Of a stretch of 6,063 bases of DNA, positions 1 through 5,222 are shown in pieces; positions within the stretch are counted from its first letter, which is position 1; the number at the start of each line of letters is the position of its first letter. This DNA comes from Anaerolineales bacterium. GTDB lineage: Bacteria; Chloroflexota; Anaerolineae; Anaerolineales; UBA4823. The stretch lies in NCBI GenBank assembly GCA_022865865.1, contig JALHTN010000019.1, positions 1 through 6,063 of the forward strand, given 5' to 3'. Under the pieces are notes generated by a model, which made no database searches, had not been told where the DNA came from, and saw nothing but the letters and a program-made list of their open reading frames with translations. The translations under genes were made by a program, and so were the position numbers.

Positions 1-69
1 ACCGCCTTGGCAGAACTACCCCTGTCAGAGCTGTTCGAGGTAACATCAGAAGAGGGTTTCGAGGGATAA
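1..69 (+). CDS. C-terminal end of an upstream gene (partial)
   Basis: Reading frame 1 is open from the first base to a TAA stop at 67-69 and gives 22 residues ending in the acidic stretch SEEGFEG. The start lies outside the window. Two hairpins follow within 90 nt, as expected after the last gene of a transcription unit, which is the main support for this being a real gene end. The fragment is too short to assign a family, and a chance open frame of this length cannot be excluded. It is probably not co-transcribed with the MarR cluster, because a likely terminator and a separate promoter lie between them. Confidence 0.5.
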   Translation, partial: TALAELPLSELFEVTSEEGFEG

Positions 70-75
70 ATTAAT

Positions 76-103
76 TTCAAGCCTGAAATGTTCAGCGCTT
101 GAA
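76..103 (+). other. Bulged stem-loop just after the upstream stop codon
   Basis: TTCAAGCCTGAA (76-87) pairs with TTCAG (91-95) and GCTTGAA (97-103), leaving a single bulged C at 96 and a 3-nt loop (88-90). This gives a 12-bp stem starting 6 nt after the TAA. No T-tract follows, so it is not a canonical intrinsic terminator. It could protect the mRNA 3' end or assist the stronger terminator 22 nt downstream. The pairing is read directly; the role is inferred. Confidence 0.5.
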
Positions 104-125
104 CGGTCACTAAAACTAACTCAAC

Positions 126-156
126 CAACAAATCACCCAGTCCGGGTGATTTGTTG
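126..156 (+). terminator. Probable intrinsic terminator, 13-bp perfect stem
   Basis: CAACAAATCACCC (126-138) and GGGTGATTTGTTG (144-156) are perfect reverse complements around a 5-nt loop AGTCC. The inner seven pairs, ATCACCC with GGGTGAT, form a GC-containing core, and the outer part supplies an A-rich upstream side and a T-rich downstream side. The T-run is short and interrupted (TTTGTTGATTCT), so termination may be imperfect. It sits 57 nt after the upstream stop and before the promoter of the MarR gene, so it separates the two units. Confidence 0.7.
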
Positions 157-292
157 ATTCTGCTCTCGCGATACAGCCCGGCTATTTATACAGGCCTCCG
201 GTTGTAGTCCTTGGCTAATTCAAATGGCGACTGGCAGTAGATAGCGCCGCCGTTACCTAGCGATCCTGCAATGTAAAACATCTTCCAGCAAC
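157..292. other. Intergenic stretch with no recognisable gene
   Basis: Gene-free space extends from 70 to 402 in total. The outer parts hold the hairpins and the promoter zone, but in this middle part I see no convincing gene, tRNA, repeat or strong hairpin. The only open frame of note is a 31-codon minus-strand ORF (281 down to 186), which lacks a properly spaced ribosome binding site and is not called as a gene. Confidence 0.4.
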
Positions 293-316
293 CAAGTTTG
301 GGTTGTCAAGTTTGGG
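293..316. repeat. Direct repeat CAAGTTTGGG, two copies
   Basis: CAAGTTTGGG occurs at 293-302 and again at 307-316, a 14-bp period with TTGT between the copies. The second copy covers the end of the left arm and all of the spacer of the inverted repeat at 301-326. The arrangement could reflect tandem protein contacts or a local duplication that created the palindrome. It is read directly; its function is unknown. Confidence 0.6.
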
Positions 317-326
317 CTTGACAACC
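301..326. promoter_or_regulatory. Perfect inverted repeat, likely MarR operator
   Basis: GGTTGTCAAG (301-310) and CTTGACAACC (317-326) are exact reverse complements separated by TTTGGG. The right arm contains the TTGACA -35 element (318-323), so a dimeric protein bound here would block RNA polymerase. The repeat lies upstream of the -10 box and so is not part of the transcript made from that promoter, which argues for a DNA-binding site and against an RNA hairpin. The first downstream gene is a MarR-family regulator, and this family commonly binds palindromes over its own promoter. Assignment to this MarR protein is inferred. Confidence 0.7.
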
Positions 327-345
327 TTCTGTCCAAGGATATACT
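318..345 (+). promoter_or_regulatory. Sigma-70-type promoter for the MarR-led unit
   Basis: The -35 box TTGACA (318-323) matches the consensus exactly, and the -10 box TATACT (340-345) differs from TATAAT at one base. The spacer is 16 nt, within the usual 16-18 range. Transcription would begin near 351-353 and leave an untranslated leader of about 50 nt before the MarR start at 403. This is the only strong promoter I see in the window, and it may drive all the genes downstream. Confidence 0.75.
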
Positions 346-355
346 TAATGGATGT

Positions 356-375
356 TAAATATTTATAATCATTAT
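356..375. promoter_or_regulatory. AT-rich small palindromes just after the predicted transcription start
   Basis: TAAATATTTA (356-365) is a 10-bp palindrome, and ATAAT-C-ATTAT (365-375) is a second one sharing a base with it. AT-rich palindromes at the transcription start are common contact sites for MarR proteins, so this could be a secondary operator. AT-rich leaders produce such short palindromes easily by chance, so the claim is weak. Confidence 0.3.
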
Positions 376-402
376 CTATTTACTTGTTGAAGGTCGCGAC
401 CC

Positions 403-837
403 ATGTCATCTCAAGACAACTTCCTCGATGCAATGGAGAATTGGGCAAATACCTATTTGTTCCGATCCCTGTCGGATTATTTTGATTATCTGAAAACCAC
501 CGGCATTTCGATGCAGCAAGCCTATGCCCTGACATTTATTTACTACCACGGTCCCGGAAAAATATCGGAAATTTGTGAGCATATGATGGTGACAGCAGCT
601 GCAGCCAGTCAAATGGTGGATCGGCTTGAAAAACAAAACTTGGTGGAGAGGACCGCTGAACCTGGAGATCGACGAGTACGCAATGTGGTGCTTTCTGCTG
701 ATGGGGAAAGTTTTGTGAAACAAAGTATCGCTGCCCGTCAGCAATGGATGAAAGAGATACCGCTTGAATTGAGTGCAGAGCAGCTAGATCAAATCTCAGC
801 CGCGCTGCAACTGCTGATATCAACTTATCGAGAATAA
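403..837 (+). CDS. MarR-family winged-helix transcriptional regulator
   Basis: This 144-residue protein has the normal length and layout of a MarR regulator: a dimeric cytoplasmic DNA-binding protein, usually a repressor released by a small ligand or by oxidation. Residues 1-50 form the N-terminal dimerisation helices. The helix-turn-helix spans about 53-78, with a recognition helix around TAAAASQMVDRLEKQ. The wing follows and carries the family's D-R-R signature (D89-R90-R91) before VVLSADGE. The C-terminal helix pairs in the dimer. An AAGG ribosome binding site at 390-393 is 9 nt before the ATG. The gene lies directly behind a promoter overlapped by a perfect palindrome, so autoregulation is likely. 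The only cysteine is C58, within CEHMM (58-62); with H60 and the methionines it is a conceivable sensing or heme-ligand site, which is speculation. The inducer cannot be named from sequence. Confidence 0.93.
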   Translation: MSSQDNFLDAMENWANTYLFRSLSDYFDYLKTTGISMQQAYALTFIYYHGPGKISEICEHMMVTAAAASQMVDRLEKQNLVERTAEPGDRRVRNVVLSADGESFVKQSIAARQQWMKEIPLELSAEQLDQISAALQLLISTYRE

Positions 838-945
838 AATTCATTACCCCTTTGTCGTTAGTTGTTTCTTTTTCTCATGGCTTTTTCTGTGCCTGAAAAA
901 TTGGAATATCAATGACAAACAGGGTTAAATCAAAGGGCAATTCTA
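838..945 (+). other. T-rich 108-nt gap between the MarR and oxidoreductase genes
   Basis: This is by far the longest gap inside the cluster. It is rich in T-runs (about 866-886) and contains only a weak AT hairpin, TTTTTC (882-887) with GAAAAA (895-900), which lacks a GC core and a following T-tract. I therefore see no convincing terminator. I also see no strong promoter; TTGGAA (901-906) with TTAAAT (925-930) at 18 nt is a poor match. Read-through from the MarR promoter is the simplest reading. Confidence 0.4.
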
Positions 946-2067
946 ATGGAAAGATATGATGTAGTCTCTGTGGGGGGCGGAATTGCGGGATCAATCGCGG
1001 CCCGTTTGGCAGCCGAAAATGGATTGAAGAGTTTGCTTATAGAACGGGCAGAAACACCACGCGACAAACCCTGTTCGGGGATTCAATTCGGGTACTTCGA
1101 AAAATTGGTGGGAAGGTCAATTCCAGCGGATGTGCTCTGTGCAAATAAGATTTTCAATATGAATATCGTCACGCCTGACGGTAAAACCTATCAGGGCAAG
1201 ATGAAGGTCTTAAATTTCTGGCGATCTACCTTTGATCGCTGGTTGAACGATCTGGCCGAAGAAGAGGGAGCAATTTTTCAAGATAAGACCCGCATGGTTG
1301 ATTTTGAGCAGCAGGATGATGGCTACCAGCTTCGTTTGCAAACCGGGTCTAAAATCAGAGAGGTATATACGCGTTACCTGGTGGCTGCCGATGGGATGTC
1401 TTCGAAGGTTCGGAAAAGTCTGAGACCCGCAGATTTTTTACAAAAAGCCCCTGGAGGTGCAATGAATTATTACTGCACCGGGGAAGGCGATTTAGATGCG
1501 CATGCGCTGTATATGGTCAATATCAAAGCTTATGCCCCCATCATGTTTGCCTGGATCTACAAGAAGGATGATTTGTGGGTGATTGGCACTGGAGCGGAGC
1601 ATGATCTCAAGGATTATGCTGACCGGTTTTATGATTATGTCTGCCAGAAGTACAATTTCAAGGGGGAAATCGTTCGCAAAGAGGGGTTTGCTTCCCCGCT
1701 GAAATTTGGTGTTTACTTGGGAGAAGGAAACATCCTTCTTTGTGGGGACGCGGCCGGGCTTTTGGATGCCTACCGCGGCGTGGCTATGGATAACGCCGCT
1801 CTGAGTGCTCGCTTTGCTGTGCAAGCCATTCTGGATGCAGAAAAGACCGGCACAACAGCTATCTCTCATTACACTCAAAAAATGCTGCCGATGAAGCGTC
1901 AAATGGAAGCGAATGAGGTAAAACGCCTGGCCAAATTTGCTTCGGATGAAACCCTGACTGCCAGTTTTGCTCCCAGGCAGGTAATCATGGATGGCGTCAA
2001 GATGTTAGCTGCAAATACCGCCAATAGATTCCTGCCTCCTGAAAAAGTAATCACGTTACCCTTCTAG
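946..2067 (+). CDS. FAD-dependent oxidoreductase, geranylgeranyl-reductase-like
   Basis: This 373-residue protein belongs to the flavin monooxygenase/geranylgeranyl reductase fold. The N-terminal Rossmann motif is GGGIAGS (10-16), followed by the ribose-binding acidic residue E33 in LLIERA. KPCSG (41-45) corresponds to the cysteine-containing KPC segment typical of geranylgeranyl reductases. The AADG motif (147-150) leads into SSKVR (to R156), and the second FAD motif is CGDAAG (266-271). FAWIYK followed by GTG (201-216) matches the geranylgeranyl-reductase motif YxWxFPx7-8GxG, with F for Y, Y for F and K for P. Family members saturate prenyl chains of lipids, quinones or chlorophylls, but related enzymes hydroxylate or halogenate, so the substrate is open. 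The segment after GDAAG (LLDAYRGVAMDN) also departs from the usual P-x-x-G-E-G form. AAAGGG (932-937) lies 8 nt before the ATG. The dehydrogenase gene follows after 17 nt, so the two may act on one compound. Confidence 0.85.
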   Translation: MERYDVVSVGGGIAGSIAARLAAENGLKSLLIERAETPRDKPCSGIQFGYFEKLVGRSIPADVLCANKIFNMNIVTPDGKTYQGKMKVLNFWRSTFDRWLNDLAEEEGAIFQDKTRMVDFEQQDDGYQLRLQTGSKIREVYTRYLVAADGMSSKVRKSLRPADFLQKAPGGAMNYYCTGEGDLDAHALYMVNIKAYAPIMFAWIYKKDDLWVIGTGAEHDLKDYADRFYDYVCQKYNFKGEIVRKEGFASPLKFGVYLGEGNILLCGDAAGLLDAYRGVAMDNAALSARFAVQAILDAEKTGTTAISHYTQKMLPMKRQMEANEVKRLAKFASDETLTASFAPRQVIMDGVKMLAANTANRFLPPEKVITLPF

Positions 2068-2084
2068 AACCTCAACCAAGAAAA

Positions 2085-2999
2085 ATGAATTTACACGAAA
2101 GAAGTATGAAAGGGAAAGTTTGTTTAATCACCGGAGCCACTTCAGGAATCGGAAAAGTCACCGCAGCTGCCCTTGCAGCTCAGGGCGCCGAGGTGATTAT
2201 CACGGGACGAAATCGACAGAAAACAGAGACTACGGTCAGGCAGATAAAAACTGAGACCGGTAATGAAGCCATCCAATATCTGCTGGCCGATTTTTCCGAT
2301 CTGGAACAAGTTCGAGACTTAGCATCAACCTTCAACGAACGGAGCTCACGTCTTGATGTACTGGTCAATAATGCAGGCTCATTTTTCAATACCCGGCAAG
2401 GTACACCATACGGCGTTGAAATGACATTTCTCGTCAATCACCTGGCGCCATTTTTACTCACGAATTTACTGCTGGAAACCATTCGAGATTGCGCGCCAGC
2501 GCGGATCATCAATGTCTCTTCCGATGCCCATAAGTACGGCACGATGAATTTCGATGATCTGGGATTCAAGCGAGGTTATGCCGGGATGAAAGCCTACGCC
2601 AGATCCAAGCTGGCAAATGTTCTCTTTACTTATGAAGCAGTACGGCGTCTGGGGGAAAGCGGGGTGACAATAAATGCCCTCCATCCAGGACATGTAGCCA
2701 CCGATATCTGGAGAACCAATTTTTCATTTATTGGCCCGGCATTAAAGAGGATCATGGGATTGTTTGCTCTCACCCCCGAACAAGGTGCTGATAATTCGAT
2801 CTATTTGGCATCTTCCCCGGAAGTGGAAGGGGTAACCAGTAAATATTTTGTCGAACGGGAGCCCATCCAATCCGCTCCCTTATCCTATGATGAAGAGATT
2901 GCGAAAAAGTTATGGGAAATCAGTGAAAACCTGACATCAATACCGCAATCCGATACCGGTGTTCAACAGCATCAAATCTCAATACAAACAGGAGTGTAA
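2085..2999 (+). CDS. Short-chain dehydrogenase/reductase, retinol-dehydrogenase-like
   Basis: This 304-residue protein is a classical SDR, a NAD(P)-dependent alcohol/ketone oxidoreductase. In order it shows the cofactor glycine motif TGATSGIG (16-23), an R at 42 after the second strand that favours NADP(H), D69 for adenine contact, NNAG (95-98), catalytic N118, S145-S146, and Y171-x3-K175. HPGHVATDIW after the active site is typical of the RDH/WWOX-like branch. No membrane segment is evident, so it should be cytosolic. The ribosome binding site before 2085 is weak (AAGAAAAA), and an in-frame ATG at 2106 gives MKGKVCLITGA, the more usual family start; the true start is uncertain by 7 residues. 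The stop is separated from the HsmA-like start by a single base, so translational coupling is likely. The last 20 or so residues (polar, Q/S-rich) extend beyond the usual fold. The substrate is unknown. Confidence 0.93.
   Translation: MNLHERSMKGKVCLITGATSGIGKVTAAALAAQGAEVIITGRNRQKTETTVRQIKTETGNEAIQYLLADFSDLEQVRDLASTFNERSSRLDVLVNNAGSFFNTRQGTPYGVEMTFLVNHLAPFLLTNLLLETIRDCAPARIINVSSDAHKYGTMNFDDLGFKRGYAGMKAYARSKLANVLFTYEAVRRLGESGVTINALHPGHVATDIWRTNFSFIGPALKRIMGLFALTPEQGADNSIYLASSPEVEGVTSKYFVEREPIQSAPLSYDEEIAKKLWEISENLTSIPQSDTGVQQHQISIQTGV
2990..2994 (+). promoter_or_regulatory. Ribosome binding site setting the HsmA-like start
   Basis: AGGAG lies 6 nt before the ATG at 3001 and inside the last codons of the dehydrogenase gene. 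It favours 3001 over an in-frame upstream start at 2959, which would add 14 residues of polar sequence overlapping the previous gene. Confidence 0.8.
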
Positions 3000-3000
3000 T

Positions 3001-3366
3001 ATGGATCAATCAGCAAGCATCATCATGGGAGCAGCTTTAGTGTTTTATTCCATTGGCGTCTGGGGGGAACGAATATCAGGTCGCCTTAAATGGTGGCATT
3101 TTGTTTTCTTTGTCCTTGGGTTGATCTGCGATACCTGGGGGACAAGTATGATGTTTGAAATGGTCGGCGGGATGTCCTTTGACATTCACGGGATCACGGG
3201 TGTGATCGCGATTGTTCTCATGTTTATCCATGCAGCCTGGGCTTTAGTTGTGCTGCTCAAAAAAGACGAGAAAGCTATCGTGAATTTTCACAAATTCAGT
3301 ATCGTGGTTTGGCTGATCTGGTTGATCCCGTATTTCAGCCCGATGTTCTTTAATCTGGCAATGTGA
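3001..3366 (+). CDS. hsmA: HsmA-like (TIGR03987-type) four-helix membrane protein
   Basis: This 121-residue protein is almost entirely hydrophobic, with four predicted membrane helices at about 4-21, 31-51, 63-86 and 97-117. The pattern of GVWGERISGRLKWWH, a central DIHGITG, FIHAAWA, and NFHKFSI followed by VWLIWLIPY is what I recognise as the TIGR03987/HsmA family. In Clostridioides difficile, HsmA is a membrane protein that binds heme and is controlled by the MarR-type regulator HsmR in a heme-stress response. Four histidines, H33, H63, H77 and H97, lie at or within helix ends. H63 and H77 are 14 residues apart in one helix, a spacing also seen in cytochrome b heme ligands. A MarR gene heads the same apparent operon here, but three genes upstream and not adjacent. 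The family call is by memory of the sequence pattern; heme binding in this protein is inferred. Confidence 0.82.
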   Translation: MDQSASIIMGAALVFYSIGVWGERISGRLKWWHFVFFVLGLICDTWGTSMMFEMVGGMSFDIHGITGVIAIVLMFIHAAWALVVLLKKDEKAIVNFHKFSIVVWLIWLIPYFSPMFFNLAM

Positions 3367-3369
3367 TCC

Positions 3370-3374
3370 AAAGG
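3370..3374 (+). promoter_or_regulatory. Ribosome binding site setting the start at 3385
   Basis: AAAGG ends 10 nt before the ATG at 3385. An alternative TTG start at 3376 would leave only 1 nt after this site, so the ATG is preferred and the protein begins MNPIKIV. Confidence 0.65.
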
Positions 3375-3384
3375 TTTGCACTTC

Positions 3385-3816
3385 ATGAATCCTATAAAGA
3401 TAGTAACCATCGCGTTTCTCATCTTAGAAGCCACCAATGTGCTGGCGCTCTATTTTTTTCCTGGATCAAAATACGCAAACAGTGTGGGTGTTTTCAAAGC
3501 CTGGGAAAAATCAAAGGCTGATCCCGAGCTCCATAATTTTGTCAAATACCTGGTCAACTGGGTCGCCGGGACGAAACTTATCTTCATCTTGCTGTTGATC
3601 GTTATCTTATTCACAGCAGATGATCAAACTCTGGTCTTTAGCAGCACTGCATTGGTCATCGCAATAGCCTCTTTCTTCTGGAGACTCTTTCCGTTGATTC
3701 GCAGGATGGATCGAGATGACCAAATTAATCCCAAGAATTATTCCGCTGTTTTAGGCTGGATGATCTTAGCTTTTATCCTGGCCTTCCTGGCAGCGACAAT
3801 AATCTCTATAAGTTGA
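3385..3816 (+). CDS. Uncharacterised four-helix membrane protein
   Basis: I do not recognise a named family. The 143-residue product has four likely membrane helices at about 4-25, 54-78, 82-104 and 121-142. Between the first two lies a 28-residue soluble loop with PGSKYANSVGVFKAWEKSK and DPELHNFVKYLVNWVAGTK, whose charged and aromatic content looks like conserved functional sequence and not linker. A second polar loop (RRMDRDDQINPKN, 106-118) precedes the last helix. There is no signal peptide distinct from helix 1 and no cysteine. The gene sits 18 nt after the HsmA-like gene and 29 nt before another small membrane protein of similar size, so the three may form a membrane assembly or be separate stress proteins. 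Function unknown. Confidence 0.8.
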   Translation: MNPIKIVTIAFLILEATNVLALYFFPGSKYANSVGVFKAWEKSKADPELHNFVKYLVNWVAGTKLIFILLLIVILFTADDQTLVFSSTALVIAIASFFWRLFPLIRRMDRDDQINPKNYSAVLGWMILAFILAFLAATIISIS

Positions 3817-3845
3817 TAGAACCCTGATCGATCAAGGAATTCCTC

Positions 3846-4301
3846 ATGCAGAACGAAAGCCATATCCCAAGATTTGTGTCTATCGCTGCCATTGCGCTTG
3901 GTTGTCTTGATATATTGCGCGGTTTTATGCACACGATCCTGCTCGATTTCGCAGCAACCAATATTGCCGGTTTCGATTTATCCACCTCATTAGCCGGTGA
4001 TTTATTACAGCAAATGGGCGCCTTCGGCATCTCCAATTACCTGACAGGCATCATGCTGATCTTAATCGGCTGGAAAGCTCGCCCACTGGCGCTGATCATG
4101 TTAGGATTCATTCCAGTTGCCTACGCCATAGGCATTGCAGGAATCAAGGTTAATTCAGCACCATATGCCCCATCACAAGCTGCCTGGGGTGGGACTACGT
4201 TTATGCTGGTGTACCTGGCAATATGCTTAATCACGTTTATCGCCGGGGTCTGGACAACCTTGTATCGCAAGAAAAAAGAAGACGTTGCTATTCAAGCGTA
4301 A
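3846..4301 (+). CDS. Uncharacterised four-helix membrane protein with LDILRGFMHT motif
   Basis: I do not recognise a named family. The product has 151 residues with likely membrane helices at about 10-35, 58-76, 79-100 and 116-139, and a basic C-terminal tail (RKKKED) that should lie in the cytoplasm by the positive-inside rule. The first helix carries D22, R25 and H29 in LDILRGFMHT, and charged residues within a helix suggest a functional site. MGAFGISNYLTG (57-68) at the second helix is rich in small residues, as in helix-packing segments. AAGGA (3834-3838) stands 7 nt before the ATG. It lies between another orphan membrane protein and the exporter genes, 39 nt from the latter, and could be an exporter accessory or a separate membrane-stress protein; neither is shown. 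Confidence 0.8.
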   Translation: MQNESHIPRFVSIAAIALGCLDILRGFMHTILLDFAATNIAGFDLSTSLAGDLLQQMGAFGISNYLTGIMLILIGWKARPLALIMLGFIPVAYAIGIAGIKVNSAPYAPSQAAWGGTTFMLVYLAICLITFIAGVWTTLYRKKKEDVAIQA

Positions 4302-4340
4302 AGCTGATGAGAAGGCATACCAATCAAAAGGAATCTAGCT

Positions 4341-5213
4341 ATGAGCGTAATTGAAGTAAATAACCTGACAAAGTATTACGGAAAAGCACTGGGAATCGAG
4401 GATGTGTCATTTCAGGTGGATGAGGGAGAAATATTTGGTTTCATCGGACCTAATGGGGCCGGGAAATCAACCACGATCCGCTTGTTTCTGTCCCTGATCT
4501 ATCCCAGCTCTGGCAGCGCCACAATCTTCGGCAAGGATTGCATCGAGTATGGGCCTGAGCTCAGGCAGGATATCGGGTATTTGCCCTCCGAAGTTTTTTA
4601 CTACGAGCGAATGAAGGTTATTGACCTGCTCAAATATTCGGCCAGCTTTTACCAAAAAGACTGCACAGAGCGGTTGTATGAGTTGGCCGAAATCATGGAA
4701 CTTGATTTAAAACGCCGGATAGATGACCTCTCTTATGGCAACAAAAAGAAAGTAGGAATTGTGCAAGGGCTTTTACACCAGCCCAAGCTGCTTCTGCTGG
4801 ATGAACCCACCAGCGGTCTCGACCCGTTGATGCAGCGAAAATTCTTCCAGCTCATCCGGGATGAGAATCAACGCGGCGTGACGGTTTTCTTCTCGTCGCA
4901 TATCCTGGGTGAAGTGCAAAGAATGTGCAGCAGAGTCGCCATAATCAAAGAAGGCAGCATCATCAATATTCAAGATATTAAGACGCTGCAGCAGGATAAT
5001 TATAAAAAGATCCGAGTTTCAGCAGCGGTCCTCGATGAAAAACGATTTGAATTCGATGGCGTGAGCAAGCTTGAGAAAAATAATGGCACAATCCGTTTCT
5101 TTTACAAAGGCGATATCAATCAGATCATGCGAAAGATCAGTGAAATCGAGGTCTCTGACGTGACGATAGAAGAGCCGACTCTAGAAGAGATTTTCATGCA
5201 TTATTACGAGTAG
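4341..5213 (+). CDS. ABC-2-type exporter ATP-binding protein
   Basis: This 290-residue ATPase powers the exporter whose permease is encoded next. It shows Walker A GPNGAGKST (36-44), the ABC signature as LSYGN (130-134), Walker B LLLLDEP (150-156), the D-loop SGLDP (158-162), and the switch histidine H187 in SSHILGE. In the Q-loop position it reads IGYLPSEV (78-85), so the usual glutamine is replaced by S83/E84, a variant seen in part of the drug/bacteriocin-export branch. A C-terminal domain of about 75 residues ends in EEPTLEEIFMHYYE, typical of ATPases paired with ABC2_membrane_2 permeases (BcrA-like, multidrug or antibiotic export). The protein should sit on the cytoplasmic membrane face. 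AAAAGGA (4326-4332) is 8 nt before the ATG. The cargo cannot be told from sequence. Confidence 0.95.
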   Translation: MSVIEVNNLTKYYGKALGIEDVSFQVDEGEIFGFIGPNGAGKSTTIRLFLSLIYPSSGSATIFGKDCIEYGPELRQDIGYLPSEVFYYERMKVIDLLKYSASFYQKDCTERLYELAEIMELDLKRRIDDLSYGNKKKVGIVQGLLHQPKLLLLDEPTSGLDPLMQRKFFQLIRDENQRGVTVFFSSHILGEVQRMCSRVAIIKEGSIINIQDIKTLQQDNYKKIRVSAAVLDEKRFEFDGVSKLEKNNGTIRFFYKGDINQIMRKISEIEVSDVTIEEPTLEEIFMHYYE

Positions 5214-5218
5214 GTGAT
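5212..5218 (+). promoter_or_regulatory. Ribosome binding site overlapping the ATPase stop
   Basis: AGGTGAT overlaps the TAG of the ATPase gene and matches the 3' half of the full anti-Shine-Dalgarno complement. It is 4 nt from ATG 5223 and 10 nt from ATG 5229; with AGG as the core (5212-5214), the distance to 5223 is 8 nt. It argues against the GTG at 5214 or ATG at 5217, which fall inside it, and points to translational coupling of the ATPase and permease. Confidence 0.65.
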
Positions 5219-5222
5219 GATA

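Noticed and set aside
186..281. 31-codon minus-strand ORF beginning MFYIAGSLGNGG
   Set aside because: It looks somewhat protein-like, but the only purine-rich stretch (GGAAG) abuts the ATG, it is short, and I recognise no family. It could be a remnant of a lost gene; this is not supportable as a feature.
301..326. The palindrome as a terminator of an upstream or reverse transcript
   Set aside because: No T-tract follows on either strand, and it contains the -35 box, so an operator reading fits better.
406..844. Two minus-strand ORFs of 112 and 102 codons over the MarR gene
   Set aside because: Both are antisense shadows of a complete MarR protein and have low-complexity His/Ser/Cys-rich translations without family features.
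882..900. Hairpin TTTTTC/GAAAAA as a terminator after the MarR gene
   Set aside because: The six-pair stem is almost all A-T with a 7-nt loop and no T-tract after it, so it is not a credible terminator.
1492..1902. 136-codon minus-strand ORF inside the flavoprotein gene
   Set aside because: It lies antisense to a clearly coding gene with intact FAD motifs, and its translation resembles no known domain; it is a shadow frame.
2959..3000. Upstream in-frame start for the HsmA-like protein
   Set aside because: It would overlap the dehydrogenase gene and add a polar extension, while ATG 3001 has an AGGAG site at 6 nt and begins directly before the first helix.
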